Of a stretch of DNA of 64,000 nt, positions 1-8,459 are shown one piece after another; the stretch's first letter is position 1; each line of letters starts with the position of its first letter. The translations under genes were made by a program, and so were the position numbers. The notes beneath the pieces are model-generated. The model saw only the letters and a program-made list of their open reading frames with translations, made no database searches and had not been told where the DNA came from. Origin of the DNA: Pseudomonas azotoformans (GTDB taxonomy: Bacteria > Pseudomonadota > Gammaproteobacteria > Pseudomonadales > Pseudomonadaceae); the NCBI RefSeq assembly GCF_001579805.1, contig NZ_CP014546.1, positions 744,001-808,000 of the forward strand. Reading direction: 5' to 3'.

Positions 1-615
1 CTTGCCGCGCAGCGCCAGCCCCAGCGCCAACTGCGGTTGCGGCGACCAGTAATGGGCTAATAGCGGATCAGCGATGGCTGCGTCGGCACTGCGCTGACCC
101 AATACCAACGGCAGCGCGCCGGCCGCATTGCCCAGTTCGCCACCGACACACAGCAAGTCACCCGGCTGCGCCCCGCTGCGGGTCAAGGCTTGCCCTGCAG
201 GTACGCGACCAAATACGGTGAGGGTCAGGGTTAACGGCCCACGGGTGGTATCGCCGCCCACCAGGCCCACGCCACAACTCTGCGCCATCAGGTTCAAACC
301 CTGGGCATAGCGTTGCAACCAATCGGCGTCGACCGTCGGTGTGGTGAGGGCAAGGGTAAAGGCGAGGGGGTTGGCGCCCATGGCGGCCAAATCGCTTACC
401 GCCACGGCCAGCGAGCGCTGACCCAGCAGGAACGGATCGCAGGGGTCGGCAAAATGCACCCCGGCCACCAAAGTATCGGTGGAGATCGCCAGCTGCTCCC
501 CGGCAGGAAGCGCCAGCAAGGCGCAGTCGTCGCCGATCCCAAGGGCAATGCCTTCGCCGCCTTGCGCACAGGGCGCGGCGGCGAAGTAATTGCGGATCAG
601 CTCAAACTCGCCCAT
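1..615 (-). CDS. thiL: Thiamine-monophosphate kinase, 3' part cut by window edge
   Basis: Phosphorylates thiamine monophosphate to thiamine pyrophosphate with ATP, the last step of de novo TPP synthesis. The first 205 residues are visible; the C-terminal part lies outside the window. The N-terminal half shows the family motifs GIGDDCA (about 26-32), STDTLVAGVHF (45-55) and SDLAAMGA (74-81), which line the Mg-ATP site. The ATG at 615 lies 18 bases after the nusB stop. It is the last visible gene of the nrdR-rib-nusB operon, the usual gammaproteobacterial position. Identification is firm; the full length cannot be judged. Confidence 0.95.
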   Translation of the reverse strand, partial: MGEFELIRNYFAAAPCAQGGEGIALGIGDDCALLALPAGEQLAISTDTLVAGVHFADPCDPFLLGQRSLAVAVSDLAAMGANPLAFTLALTTPTVDADWLQRYAQGLNLMAQSCGVGLVGGDTTRGPLTLTLTVFGRVPAGQALTRSGAQPGDLLCVGGELGNAAGALPLVLGQRSADAAIADPLLAHYWSPQPQLALGLALRGK

Positions 616-633
616 TCAGGACTCAAGCGCCAA

Positions 634-1134
634 TTAGCGCTTGTACGCCTTCACTTCGGCTTCACGCAGGCGCGGCGCCAGCTTGTCGAGCACGCCGTTG
701 ACGAACTTGTGGCCGTCGGTCGAACCGTAGACTTTCGCCAGTTCGATACCTTCGTTGATGACCACCCGGTACGGCACGTCGACGCGATACAGCAGTTCCC
801 AGGCAGACAGGCGCATCACGCACAGTTCAACCGGGTCCAACTCTTCGATGGTCAGGTCCAGGCAAGGTGCCAGGGCCGTGTCGATCTCGGTCAGGTGCGC
901 ATGTACACCGTGCAGGATGTCGTGAAAGTACGGCAGGTCGGCGAAGGTGAAATCGTTGTCGACGCGAAACTGTGCTTCGATCTCGTTCAACGACGCGCCT
1001 GCCAGGTGACGCTGGTACAGCGCCTGGGTCGCCAATTGACGAGCAGCGCGACGCTTCTCGTTCTTGGACGGCTTGCCAGCATCGGCTGGACGTGGCTCGC
1101 GCGGGTTGAAGTTGTCGCTCTCGTCGGAAATCAC
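634..1134 (-). CDS. nusB: Transcription antitermination protein NusB
   Basis: NusB binds boxA RNA with NusE (S10) and promotes antitermination of rRNA transcription. The protein has 166 residues, close to the pseudomonad norm. A polar N-terminal extension of about 25 residues rich in D, E, P and N precedes the all-helical NusB fold, which begins near [15 protein letters not shown]. The start overlaps the ribH stop by 4 bases (ATGA), so translation is probably coupled. It lies between ribH and thiL, the classic rib-nusB-thiL arrangement. Confidence 0.97.
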   Translation of the reverse strand: MISDESDNFNPREPRPADAGKPSKNEKRRAARQLATQALYQRHLAGASLNEIEAQFRVDNDFTFADLPYFHDILHGVHAHLTEIDTALAPCLDLTIEELDPVELCVMRLSAWELLYRVDVPYRVVINEGIELAKVYGSTDGHKFVNGVLDKLAPRLREAEVKAYKR

Positions 1135-1607
1135 TTGGCCTCCAACTGCGACAGCAGGCTGACCATTTCCAGGGCGGACAGGGCAGCTTCAGCGCCTTTG
1201 TTACCGGCCTTGGTGCCGGAACGCTCGATGGCTTGCTCGATGGAATCCACGGTCAGCACGCCGAAAGCGACTGGCACGCCGAACTCCATGGACACCTGGG
1301 CCAGGCCCTTGGTGCATTCGCCAGCCACGTATTCGAAGTGCGGAGTACCGCCACGAATGACCGCGCCCAGGGCGATGATCGCCGCGTATTCACCCTGTTG
1401 AGCAACTTTTTGCGCAACCAGTGGAATTTCGAAGGCGCCAGGCGCGCGGATGATCGTGATGTCGCTCTCGCTCACACCGTGGCGAACCAGGGCGTCAACG
1501 GCACCGCTTACCAGGCTTTCAACCACGAAGCTGTTGAAGCGGCCAACCACCAGGGCATAGCGGCCTTTGGGGGCGATGAAGGTACCTTCGATGGTCTTCA
1601 GGGTCAT
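1131..1607 (-). CDS. ribH: 6,7-dimethyl-8-ribityllumazine synthase
   Basis: Condenses 5-amino-6-ribitylaminouracil with 3,4-dihydroxy-2-butanone 4-phosphate to give lumazine, the penultimate riboflavin step. The 158-residue length is typical. Visible motifs are GRFN (22-25), RAPGAFEIP (54-62) and [14 protein letters not shown] (81-94), which contains the proposed catalytic His90. The enzyme usually assembles as a pentamer or icosahedral capsid in the cytosol. It lies 90 bases downstream of ribBX, which makes its butanone phosphate substrate, and overlaps nusB by 4 bases. Confidence 0.97.
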   Translation of the reverse strand: MTLKTIEGTFIAPKGRYALVVGRFNSFVVESLVSGAVDALVRHGVSESDITIIRAPGAFEIPLVAQKVAQQGEYAAIIALGAVIRGGTPHFEYVAGECTKGLAQVSMEFGVPVAFGVLTVDSIEQAIERSGTKAGNKGAEAALSALEMVSLLSQLEAK

Positions 1608-1697
1608 TCGACAAATCTCTTAAAGAGCCGGGACGCGTGTATGACGCGCCCCTTAGTGATATTTGAACCGCGAACAAGGGGCGAAAATCGCCGGCCT

Positions 1698-2789
1698 TTA
1701 TTCGGAGGGCACATATTCTACTACTTCCAGGTCGAAACCGGATATCGCATTAAATTTCATTGGCGCACTCATCAAGCGCATTTTACGCACGCCCAGGTCA
1801 CGCAGGATCTGCGAACCGGCACCGACGATGCTGTAGGTGGTCGGTTTTTTCACCGGCGCGTGGTCAGCTGTTTCGCGGATATGCGCCAGCAACACATCGC
1901 CATCCAGCGGGTGACCGAGCAACAGCACCACACCACTGCCAGCCTCGGAAACCGCAGCCATGGCGGCGCGCAGGCTCCAGCGGCCCGGCTGCTTGACCAT
2001 CAGCAGGTCACGCAGCGGGTCCATGTTGTGCACACGCACCAGGGTGGGTTCTTCGGCGCAAATGGTGCCCAGGGTCAGGGCCATGTGCACGTCGCCTTCC
2101 ACTGAATCACGGTAGGTCACCAAATTGAATTGGCCCAGTTCGCTGTCCAGTGGCTGCTCGGCAATCCGCTGAACGGTACGTTCGTGGATCATGCGGTAGT
2201 GAATCAGGTCGGCAATCGTGCCGATCTTGAGGTTGTGTTCGGCGGCAAAGGCTTCGAGTTCGGTGCGACGGGCCATGGTGCCGTCGTCGTTCATCACTTC
2301 GCAGATCACCCCGCTCGGCTCGAAACCGGCCATGCGCGCCAGGTCGCAGGCGGCTTCGGTGTGGCCGGCGCGGGCCAGGGTGCCGCCCGGTTGGGCCATC
2401 AACGGGAAGATGTGACCGGGGCTGACGATGTCTTCGGCCTTGGCGTCTTTCGCGGCGGCGGCCTGCACGGTACGTGCGCGGTCGGCAGCGGAGATGCCGG
2501 TGGTGACGCCGGTGGTGGCTTCAATCGAGACGGTGAACTTGGTGCCAAAACCCGAACCATTGCGCGGCGCCATCAACGGCAGCTTGAGTAGTTCGCAGCG
2601 TTCACGGCTCATGGGCATGCAGATCAGCCCGCGGGCATGCTTGGCCATGAAGTTGATGTGCTCAGGCAAGCAGGCCTCGGCGGCCATGATGATGTCGCCT
2701 TCGTTTTCGCGGTCTTCGTCATCCATCAGGATGACCATCTTGCCTTGGCGGATGTCTTCAACCAGTTCTTCGATGCTATTGAGCGCCAC
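1698..2789 (-). CDS. ribB: 3,4-dihydroxy-2-butanone 4-phosphate synthase with degenerate GTP cyclohydrolase II domain (RibBX type)
   Basis: The 363-residue protein has a complete DHBP synthase domain (about 1-205) with the acidic metal-binding loop DDEDRENEGD (23-32) and GHTEA (142-146), so it should convert ribulose 5-phosphate to the four-carbon riboflavin precursor. Residues 205-363 resemble GTP cyclohydrolase II, but the zinc-binding C-x10-C-x-C cluster is absent: the sequence runs VRVHNMDPLRDLL (251-263), and the RQEGRG loop is not seen either. This matches the RibBX form described in other Gammaproteobacteria, in which the second domain has no cyclohydrolase activity. A separate ribA is therefore expected elsewhere. 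The gene starts 15 bases after ribE. Confidence 0.95.
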   Translation of the reverse strand: MALNSIEELVEDIRQGKMVILMDDEDRENEGDIIMAAEACLPEHINFMAKHARGLICMPMSRERCELLKLPLMAPRNGSGFGTKFTVSIEATTGVTTGISAADRARTVQAAAAKDAKAEDIVSPGHIFPLMAQPGGTLARAGHTEAACDLARMAGFEPSGVICEVMNDDGTMARRTELEAFAAEHNLKIGTIADLIHYRMIHERTVQRIAEQPLDSELGQFNLVTYRDSVEGDVHMALTLGTICAEEPTLVRVHNMDPLRDLLMVKQPGRWSLRAAMAAVSEAGSGVVLLLGHPLDGDVLLAHIRETADHAPVKKPTTYSIVGAGSQILRDLGVRKMRLMSAPMKFNAISGFDLEVVEYVPSE

Positions 2790-2804
2790 GCGGCACCCCC
2801 TTGG

Positions 2805-3467
2805 TCAGGATTTCAGGTAGCCGTTAGCGGCCAGAAAACTTTCAGTGATGTTCCCGGATGCAGGCTCTGCGGCCTTATCGCCCAACAACAGGCGCTCCAG
2901 GTAACGGGCAAGCAAGTCCACTTCCAGGTTCACCCGGCGACCTGGCTGGTAAGACGCCATGATGGTTTCGCTGAGGGTGTGGGGAATGATGGTCAGTTCA
3001 AATTCGGCGCCGTTCACGGCGTTCACGGTCAGGCTGGTGCCGTCGACGGTGATCGAGCCTTTGTGGGCGATGTACTTGGCCAGTTCCTTCGGCGCACGGA
3101 TGCGGAATTCGACTGCACGGGCGTTCTCGCTACGCGCGACCACTTCACCGACGCCGTCCACATGGCCGCTGACCAGGTGGCCGCCCAGGCGGGTGGTCGG
3201 GGTCAGGGCTTTTTCCAGGTTGACCGGGCTGCCGGCCTTGAGGTCGTTCATCGCGGTGCAGTCCAGGGTTTCCCGGCTGACATCGGCGGCAAAACCGTTG
3301 CCTGGCAACTCGATGACGGTCAGGCACACACCGTTGATGGCAATGCTGTCGCCCAGTTTGACGTCGCCCAGGTCGAGCTTGCCGGTTTCAACCGACAAGC
3401 GAACATCGCCGCCTTTTGGGGTCATTGCACGAATGCTGCCGATGGATTCGATGATGCCGGTGAACAT
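2805..3467 (-). CDS. ribE: Riboflavin synthase, alpha chain
   Basis: Dismutates two molecules of 6,7-dimethyl-8-ribityllumazine to riboflavin. The start is placed at the ATG at 3467, giving 220 residues beginning MFTGIIESIG, the conserved family N terminus; an AGGAG ribosome site lies just upstream. A longer frame to 3497 exists but adds residues not seen in the family. Two internal lumazine-binding repeats are visible, with INGVCLTV in the first half and VDGTSLTV in the second, and GHLVSGHVDG at the junction. It sits between ribD and ribBX. Called ribC in some Pseudomonas annotations. Confidence 0.96.
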   Translation of the reverse strand: MFTGIIESIGSIRAMTPKGGDVRLSVETGKLDLGDVKLGDSIAINGVCLTVIELPGNGFAADVSRETLDCTAMNDLKAGSPVNLEKALTPTTRLGGHLVSGHVDGVGEVVARSENARAVEFRIRAPKELAKYIAHKGSITVDGTSLTVNAVNGAEFELTIIPHTLSETIMASYQPGRRVNLEVDLLARYLERLLLGDKAAEPASGNITESFLAANGYLKS

Positions 3468-3515
3468 GGCCTTCTCCTGGAAAACGGTACGGGACACTTG
3501 AGCGTCCGGTCAGAA

Positions 3516-4652
3516 TTATACGCTCGCTGCTGGCACAGGGATGGCAGTGACTCGCCAGTCGTCGCCTACAGCGCGCATTTCAGTGATCTTGAGTTGGGGG
3601 GCATCGGCCAGTTTCTCAAGCGGCCAGTCCAACAAAGGCCGGGCGGCGGAGCCGAGGAATTTGCCGGCGATGAAAATCACGTATTCATCCACCAGGCCTT
3701 GCTGGGCAAATGCACCGGCCAGGCTTGGGCCGGCTTCCACCAGCACTTCGTTGACGCCACGGGCCGCCAGCGCAACCAGCGCCGAGCGCAGGTCAACCTG
3801 GCCGTCTACGCCCGGCACCACCAGGCACTCGGGGCCACGGGGGAACTGGTTTTCCGGGGTCACGCAGGTGATGACCAACGCCGGGCCGGCCTTGAAGAAT
3901 GGCGCATTGAGCGGCACGCGCAGGCGGCCGTCGATCAGCACGCGCAACGGCGGGCGCGACATGGCCAGGGCCGTGGTGGCTTCATCCAGGCCGAGTTCAG
4001 CGGCGCGCACGGTCAGGCGAGCACCGTCGGCCAGCACCGTGTCGGCGCCGGTCAGCACCACACTGGCCTCGGCGCGCAGGCGCTGCACGGCGGCACGGGC
4101 AGCCGGGCCGGTGATCCATTGGCTTTCGCCACTGGCCATCGCGGTGCGGCCGTCCAGACTCATTGCCAGCTTGACCCGCACGAAGGGCAGGCCGTGCTCC
4201 ATGCGTTTGAGGAACCCCGGATTCAACGCGCGAGCTTCTGCTTCCAACACACCGCTGCGCACTTCGATACCGGCTTGAGCCAAGCGCTGCATGCCGCGCC
4301 CCGCCACTTCCGGGTTCGGGTCCTGCATGCCGGCGACGACACGAGCCACGCCCGCCGTGACCAACGCATCCGCGCAAGGCGGCGTACGCCCATGGTGACT
4401 GCACGGTTCGAGGGTCACATACACCGTGGCGCCACGGGCTTTGGCTCCGGCGGCGCGCAGGGCGTTGGGTTCGGCGTGGGGTTCGCCGGTACGCTCATGC
4501 CAGCCTTCGCCGACAATCTGCCCGTCACGCACAATCACGCAACCCACGCGCGGGTTGGGATGGGTGGTGTACAGGCCCTTGCGCGCCAGTTCCAGGGCGC
4601 GGGCCATGTAATGAGCATCGAGCACAGCTTGTTCGGCAGACGGTGGGTTCAT
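3516..4652 (-). CDS. ribD: Bifunctional diaminohydroxyphosphoribosylaminopyrimidine deaminase / 5-amino-6-(5-phosphoribosylamino)uracil reductase
   Basis: Carries out the second and third riboflavin steps: deamination of the pyrimidine, then NADPH-dependent reduction of the ribosyl chain. The 378-residue protein has an N-terminal zinc deaminase domain with HAE (59-61) and a [11 protein letters not shown] motif (83-93) that supplies the zinc cysteines. The C-terminal reductase domain starts near residue 150 ([13 protein letters not shown]). The ATG at 4652 overlaps the nrdR stop by 4 bases. Part of the nrdR-rib-nusB-thiL operon. Confidence 0.96.
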   Translation of the reverse strand: MNPPSAEQAVLDAHYMARALELARKGLYTTHPNPRVGCVIVRDGQIVGEGWHERTGEPHAEPNALRAAGAKARGATVYVTLEPCSHHGRTPPCADALVTAGVARVVAGMQDPNPEVAGRGMQRLAQAGIEVRSGVLEAEARALNPGFLKRMEHGLPFVRVKLAMSLDGRTAMASGESQWITGPAARAAVQRLRAEASVVLTGADTVLADGARLTVRAAELGLDEATTALAMSRPPLRVLIDGRLRVPLNAPFFKAGPALVITCVTPENQFPRGPECLVVPGVDGQVDLRSALVALAARGVNEVLVEAGPSLAGAFAQQGLVDEYVIFIAGKFLGSAARPLLDWPLEKLADAPQLKITEMRAVGDDWRVTAIPVPAASV

Positions 4653-5113
4653 TCTTTGGCAGGCTCACGGGCCAGGCGGTCGATCTCTTCGCGGAACTCA
4701 TTGAGGTCCTGGAAGCGTCGATACACCGAGGCGAAACGGATGTAGGCAACTTCGTCGAGCTTTTGCAACTCGCCCATCACCAGTTCTCCAACCACCAGGC
4801 TCTTGACCTCGCGCTCGCCGGTCGCACGCAGCTTGTGCTTGATGTGCACCAGCGCCGCCTCCAGCCGCTCGACACTCACCGGGCGTTTTTCCAGGGCGCG
4901 CTGCATACCGGCGCGCAGTTTTTCTTCGTCGAAAGGCTGGCGGCTTCCGTCGGATTTGATCAGACGCGGCAATACCAGTTCGGCGGTTTCGAAGGTGGTG
5001 AAACGTTCACCGCAGGCCAGGCATTCGCGCCGGCGACGTACTTGATCGCCCTCGGCGACCAGACGCGAGTCAATGACCTTGGTGTCGTTGGCACCGCAGA
5101 AGGGACAGTGCAT
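4649..5113 (-). CDS. nrdR: Transcriptional repressor NrdR
   Basis: Nucleotide-sensing repressor of ribonucleotide reductase genes. The 154-residue protein begins [10 protein letters not shown] with a zinc ribbon using C3, C6, C31 and C34, followed by an ATP-cone domain (about 49-139) that senses ATP/dATP. The start is set at 5113 because this gives the invariant N terminus with the first CxxC; the frame is open to 5176, but those extra residues do not belong to the family. It is the first gene of the riboflavin operon here and is divergent from the lipoprotein gene at 5254. Confidence 0.96.
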   Translation of the reverse strand: MHCPFCGANDTKVIDSRLVAEGDQVRRRRECLACGERFTTFETAELVLPRLIKSDGSRQPFDEEKLRAGMQRALEKRPVSVERLEAALVHIKHKLRATGEREVKSLVVGELVMGELQKLDEVAYIRFASVYRRFQDLNEFREEIDRLAREPAKE

Positions 5114-5253
5114 GGTAGGCAGGCAACAAATAAAGGGAGGGCCATGGTAGCGCATCCCCGTGGCAAGACAAGCCATAGCCTTTACGGTATATAGGCTGAC
5201 TATTATGTTTCATATTTTTCAAGCCACGGATTTTGTCCTTTCTGGAGCCGTAC

Positions 5254-5709
5254 ATGCAGTTACGACCACTTGTTTTGCTCACCCTGTTCAGTTTCCTGGT
5301 CGCCTGCAGCAGCGAAGCCCCCAAGCCGGCCGCACCTCAGCCCACACCGGCCCAAGAGAAAAAAGTCCCCGGCCTTGAAGACATGGGCCCCCTGCCCGCC
5401 TACCAGCGGGAAATCAGCGGCAGCCTGACCAACATTCCGGCGGGCGCCGAAGTCGAGATGGCGTTGCTGGTGATCGATGACCGTTCACGCCCGCAACAAC
5501 TGCTCGCCAGCAGCGTGTTGAGCGGCAACGGCAAGCCCCTGGCCTTCCGCCTGCGCTTCAACCCCGAGGCGTTCCCTGCCGGTGCGCGGGTTGAACTGCG
5601 TGGCCGCGCCAGCCAGTCCGGCCAACTGATCCTGCACCTGCCCGCCGTGCGCATCACCCAGGCGATCACCCAGACCACCGGCCCCCTGCAACTCGTCAAG
5701 GCACCATGA
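5254..5709 (+). CDS. YbaY-family (YscW-like) lipoprotein
   Basis: Predicted lipoprotein of 151 residues. The N terminus has a short signal peptide ending in a lipobox LVAC with the lipidated Cys at residue 18, followed by a Pro/Ala-rich linker. The remainder reads as a beta-rich domain (SLTNIPAGAEVEMALLVID...) that resembles YbaY and the YscW pilotin-like fold. The molecular role is not established; E. coli YbaY is an uncharacterised outer-membrane lipoprotein. The ATG at 5254 is preceded by TGGAG. The stop overlaps the next gene by 4 bases (ATGA), so the two are probably co-translated. Confidence 0.8.
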   Translation: MQLRPLVLLTLFSFLVACSSEAPKPAAPQPTPAQEKKVPGLEDMGPLPAYQREISGSLTNIPAGAEVEMALLVIDDRSRPQQLLASSVLSGNGKPLAFRLRFNPEAFPAGARVELRGRASQSGQLILHLPAVRITQAITQTTGPLQLVKAP

Positions 5710-6362
5710 CGCCACCGCTGGACCTGCAAGCCGCACTGAGCGAACTGATCGGCGACGCGCACCTGGTGCCCTGCCCGCTGCCGGGCACCGCGTTGTCGTT
5801 GTGGCTTCTGGATGCAGACAACATGGACCGCGCCTTCAGCCCCGAAGAAACTCGGCGCATCCTGCATGAACCGCCCTACTGGAGCTTTTGCTGGGCCAGT
5901 GGCCTGGCGCTGGCGCGGTACCTGGCGGCGAACCCGCAGTGGGTCGCGGGCAAGCGCGTGCTGGATTTTGGCGCGGGCTCCGGCGTGGCCGGGATTGCGG
6001 CGGTCAAAGCCGGCGCGCTGGAAGTGGTGGCCTGCGACCTCGACCCGTTGGCGCTGGCATCCTGCCGGGCGAATGCCGAACTCAACGGCGTAGAGCTGGG
6101 TTATTCGCAAGACTTCTTCGCCGAGGCCGACCGCTTCGACCTGATTCTGGTGGCGGATGTGCTCTACGACCGGGCGAACCTGCCGCTGCTGGATCAGTTC
6201 CTCACGCGAGGCCGCGAAGCGTTGGTAGCGGATTCACGCGTACGGGATTTTCAGCACCCGGATTATCGGCGGCTGGAGATTCTTGATGCGCTGACGTTGC
6301 CGGATCTGGCGGAGCCTTGGGAGTTTCGCAAGGTGAGTCTGTACCATTCGCGGCGCTCTTGA
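5706..6362 (+). CDS. Class I SAM-dependent methyltransferase, ETFB lysine methyltransferase-like
   Basis: The 218-residue protein has a SAM-binding motif I VLDFGAGSG (85-93), an acidic motif II (VVACDLDPLA) and a post-motif DVLYDRANLP. The PYWSFCWASG stretch before motif I and the overall arrangement resemble the METTL20/ETFB lysine methyltransferase and PrmA-like group, so a protein lysine target is plausible but not shown. It is translationally coupled to the upstream lipoprotein gene. A REPIN palindrome lies directly after its stop codon. Confidence 0.8.
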   Translation: MTPPLDLQAALSELIGDAHLVPCPLPGTALSLWLLDADNMDRAFSPEETRRILHEPPYWSFCWASGLALARYLAANPQWVAGKRVLDFGAGSGVAGIAAVKAGALEVVACDLDPLALASCRANAELNGVELGYSQDFFAEADRFDLILVADVLYDRANLPLLDQFLTRGREALVADSRVRDFQHPDYRRLEILDALTLPDLAEPWEFRKVSLYHSRRS

Positions 6363-6366
6363 GACC

Positions 6367-6430
6367 TTCGCGAGCAAGCCCGCTCCCACATGTGACCGCA
6401 TTCCCCTGTGGGAGCGGGCTTGCTCGCGAA
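6367..6430. repeat. REPIN: paired REP palindromes
   Basis: Two 24-base arms (6367-6390 and 6407-6430) are exact reverse complements, separated by 16 bases. Each arm carries the core GCGAGCAAGCCCGCTCCCAC or its complement, a sequence characteristic of REP elements in the P. fluorescens group. The element lies between the methyltransferase and cnoX. The transcript could form a long hairpin and may limit read-through, but no T run follows. Confidence 0.9.
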
Positions 6431-6511
6431 AGCGGTGCCGGATCACCGCACTTTCAGCCAGGCTCGCCAGCCCTTATAGTTGCGCCATTCCCGCTTTATT
6501 CGAGACGCCCC

Positions 6512-7384
6512 ATGAGTGAGCTCACGCCGTACATCTTCGATGTCACCACCGCCAATTTTGACCAGGCAGTGATCCAGAACTCCTTCGAAAAACCCGTACT
6601 GGTGGATTTCTGGGCCGAGTGGTGCGCGCCGTGCAAGGCGTTGATGCCGATGCTCGCGAAAGTTGCCGAGAGTTATCAGGGTGAGTTGCTGCTGGCCAAG
6701 GTCGATTGCGAGGCCGAGCAGGATATTGTTGCGCGCTTTGGCATTCAAAGCCTGCCGACGGTGGTGTTGTTCAAGGACGGCCAGCCGGTGGACGGTTTTG
6801 CCGGGGCGCAGCCGGAGTCGGCGGTGCGCGCGATGCTGGAGCCGCATGTACAGATGCCACCACCGGCGGCGGCGGATCCGTTGGAGCAGGCCCAAGCGTT
6901 GTTTGCCGAGGGTCGCATCAGCGATGCCGAGGCCGTGCTGGTGGCATTGCTGGGCGAGGACAACACCAACGCTGCGGCGTTAATCCTGTACGCGCGCTGC
7001 CTGGCTGAGCGTGGTGAGTTGGGCGAAGCCCAGACCGTGCTGGACGCCGTGAAGAGCGACGACCACAAAGCCGCCCTCGCCGGCGCCAAGGCGCAGATCA
7101 CCTTCCTGCGCCAGGCTGCCGACCTCCCGGACGCCGCCGACCTGAAAAGCCGCCTGGCGCAAAACCCGCAGGATGACGAAGCGGCCTATCAGCTGGCGAT
7201 CCAGCAACTGGCGCGCCAGCAGTACGACGCAGCGCTGGAAGGTCTGCTCAAGCTATTCATCCGTAACCGCAGCTACAGCGAAGGCCTGCCACACAAGACC
7301 TTGCTGCAGGTGTTCGAACTGCTGGGCAATGATCACCCGCTGGTGACCGTGTACCGCCGCAAGTTGTTTGCCGCGCTGTACTAA
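6512..7384 (+). CDS. cnoX: Thioredoxin-TPR co-chaperone CnoX (YbbN)
   Basis: The 290-residue protein joins an N-terminal thioredoxin fold (about 1-110) to a C-terminal tetratricopeptide-like region (about 115-285), the architecture of CnoX/YbbN. CnoX proteins are chaperedoxins that hold unfolding proteins during oxidative stress and hand them to GroEL or DnaK. An intact WCAPC active site is present at 37-41, so this version should be redox active, unlike E. coli CnoX, which lacks the first cysteine. The ATG at 6512 gives MSELTPYIFD and was chosen over upstream in-frame positions that read through the REPIN. It converges with the next gene, and the stops overlap. Confidence 0.9.
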   Translation: MSELTPYIFDVTTANFDQAVIQNSFEKPVLVDFWAEWCAPCKALMPMLAKVAESYQGELLLAKVDCEAEQDIVARFGIQSLPTVVLFKDGQPVDGFAGAQPESAVRAMLEPHVQMPPPAAADPLEQAQALFAEGRISDAEAVLVALLGEDNTNAAALILYARCLAERGELGEAQTVLDAVKSDDHKAALAGAKAQITFLRQAADLPDAADLKSRLAQNPQDDEAAYQLAIQQLARQQYDAALEGLLKLFIRNRSYSEGLPHKTLLQVFELLGNDHPLVTVYRRKLFAALY

Positions 7385-7722
7385 TCGCCGACCCAGCTGT
7401 ACAGCGGCGTATCGGCGCCGCTGGCCACTTTAACGTTCGAACTGTGGCGCAGGCGCACCAGCAGACGCTTGCCGGAGGCGGCATCACCGGCCAAACCTTC
7501 CAACTGATCGAGCAGCTCCAGGCCGCTGAGCTGCCCGGCCTTGCGCAACAGGTCCTGGGCGTTCTGCCACAGGTCGTCATTCTGCTTCACCGGTGTCGCT
7601 GTTGCTGCGGCGGGTACAGGCGCCGCCTGCAACTGTGCGCCGAGCCGAGCCCAATCGCCGTCGTCCAGTTCCAGGGTCAAGTCCACCGGCAAGTCGCCGA
7701 CGGTTCCACGAATTCGCAACAT
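7381..7722 (-). CDS. Conserved hypothetical protein, 113 residues
   Basis: I do not recognise a named family. The start at 7722 has a strong GGAGGAAGG ribosome site. The N-terminal half reads as a small beta domain (MLRIRGTVGDLPVDLTLEL), followed by an Ala/Pro/Thr-rich linker near 33-46, a helical stretch (NDDLWQNAQDLLRKAGQ) and a basic C-terminal strand (RLLVRLRHSSNVKVASG). No signal peptide or membrane segment is visible. It converges on cnoX with overlapping stop codons and is divergent from the zinc operon. Confidence 0.75.
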   Translation of the reverse strand: MLRIRGTVGDLPVDLTLELDDGDWARLGAQLQAAPVPAAATATPVKQNDDLWQNAQDLLRKAGQLSGLELLDQLEGLAGDAASGKRLLVRLRHSSNVKVASGADTPLYSWVGD

Positions 7723-7806
7723 CGTCCTTCCTCCTGCAGTTTTTCTGACAGGCATGCTCCCATGCGGCTTGCGCAACGCCAAGCGGGCGGTCAAACTCAG
7801 TGGCAA

Positions 7807-7828
7807 TTGTTATAAGATCACATAACAA
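7807..7828. promoter_or_regulatory. Candidate Zur operator
   Basis: TTGTTAT (7807-7813) and ATAACAA (7822-7828) are perfect inverted arms separated by 8 bases. A second reading, 7808-7822, matches the usual Zur pattern TGTTATAnTATAACA at 12 of 14 fixed positions with canonical spacing. It lies about 30 bases before the start of the ZrgA-like gene. The homologous P. aeruginosa operon (PA4063-PA4066) is known to respond to zinc limitation, which supports the assignment. Confidence 0.55.
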
Positions 7829-7853
7829 AACTTTCATGTTCTGGAGCCTTCTC

Positions 7854-8453
7854 ATGCGCCGTCTGTTGCTTGCTTTGCCCTTCGCCCTGCTGCCATTGGC
7901 GGTTGCCCACGCTCATGATGATCACGACCATGAGCACGGCAGCCTTGGCGCCCACGAACATGGCGTCGGTCGCCTCAATGCGGTACTCGACGGCCAGGCG
8001 CTGGAGCTGGAGCTGGACAGCCCGGCGATGAACCTGGTGGGTTTCGAACACCTGGCCACCACCCCGTCGGACAAAGCCAAGGTCGCCGCCGTGCGCAAAC
8101 AGCTGGAAAACCCAGCCGCCCTGTTCAACCTGCCTAAGGGTGCCGGTTGCGTGGTCAGCAGCCAGGAGCTCAATAGCCCGCTGTTTGGCGACAAGCCTGA
8201 AGCGGACCACGACGACGATGATGACCACGATCACGACGCCAAAGACGGCGCCCACGAACACCATCACGACCACAGCGAAATTCACGCCCATTACCAGTTC
8301 ACCTGTGCCACGCCGACGGCCTTGAGCAACCTCGACCTGACCCAGGTCTTCAAGACCTTCCCCGCCACCCAGAAAATTCAGGTACAACTGATCGGCCCGA
8401 GCGGCCAGCAAGGCGTTGAAGCGACGGCCACAGCAGCCACCTTGAAGTTCTGA
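7854..8453 (+). CDS. ZrgA-like zinc-binding periplasmic protein (DUF2796)
   Basis: Predicted exported protein of 199 residues with a signal peptide cut after about residue 20 (AVAHA). The mature N terminus and a central stretch (about 120-150) are very rich in His and Asp, typical of zinc chelation, and two Cys (in GAGCVV and FTCATP) may form a disulphide. The family includes Vibrio ZrgA, linked to zinc uptake. The ATG at 7854 follows a GGAG at good spacing. First gene of a likely four-gene operon with an ABC ATPase, a permease and a DUF3299 protein. Confidence 0.85.
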   Translation: MRRLLLALPFALLPLAVAHAHDDHDHEHGSLGAHEHGVGRLNAVLDGQALELELDSPAMNLVGFEHLATTPSDKAKVAAVRKQLENPAALFNLPKGAGCVVSSQELNSPLFGDKPEADHDDDDDHDHDAKDGAHEHHHDHSEIHAHYQFTCATPTALSNLDLTQVFKTFPATQKIQVQLIGPSGQQGVEATATAATLKF

Positions 8454-8459
8454 GTTCAC

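Noticed and set aside
2790..2804. FMN riboswitch upstream of the ribB-like gene
   Set aside because: The gap is 15 bases; no conserved FMN aptamer segments are present there or in the other rib gaps.
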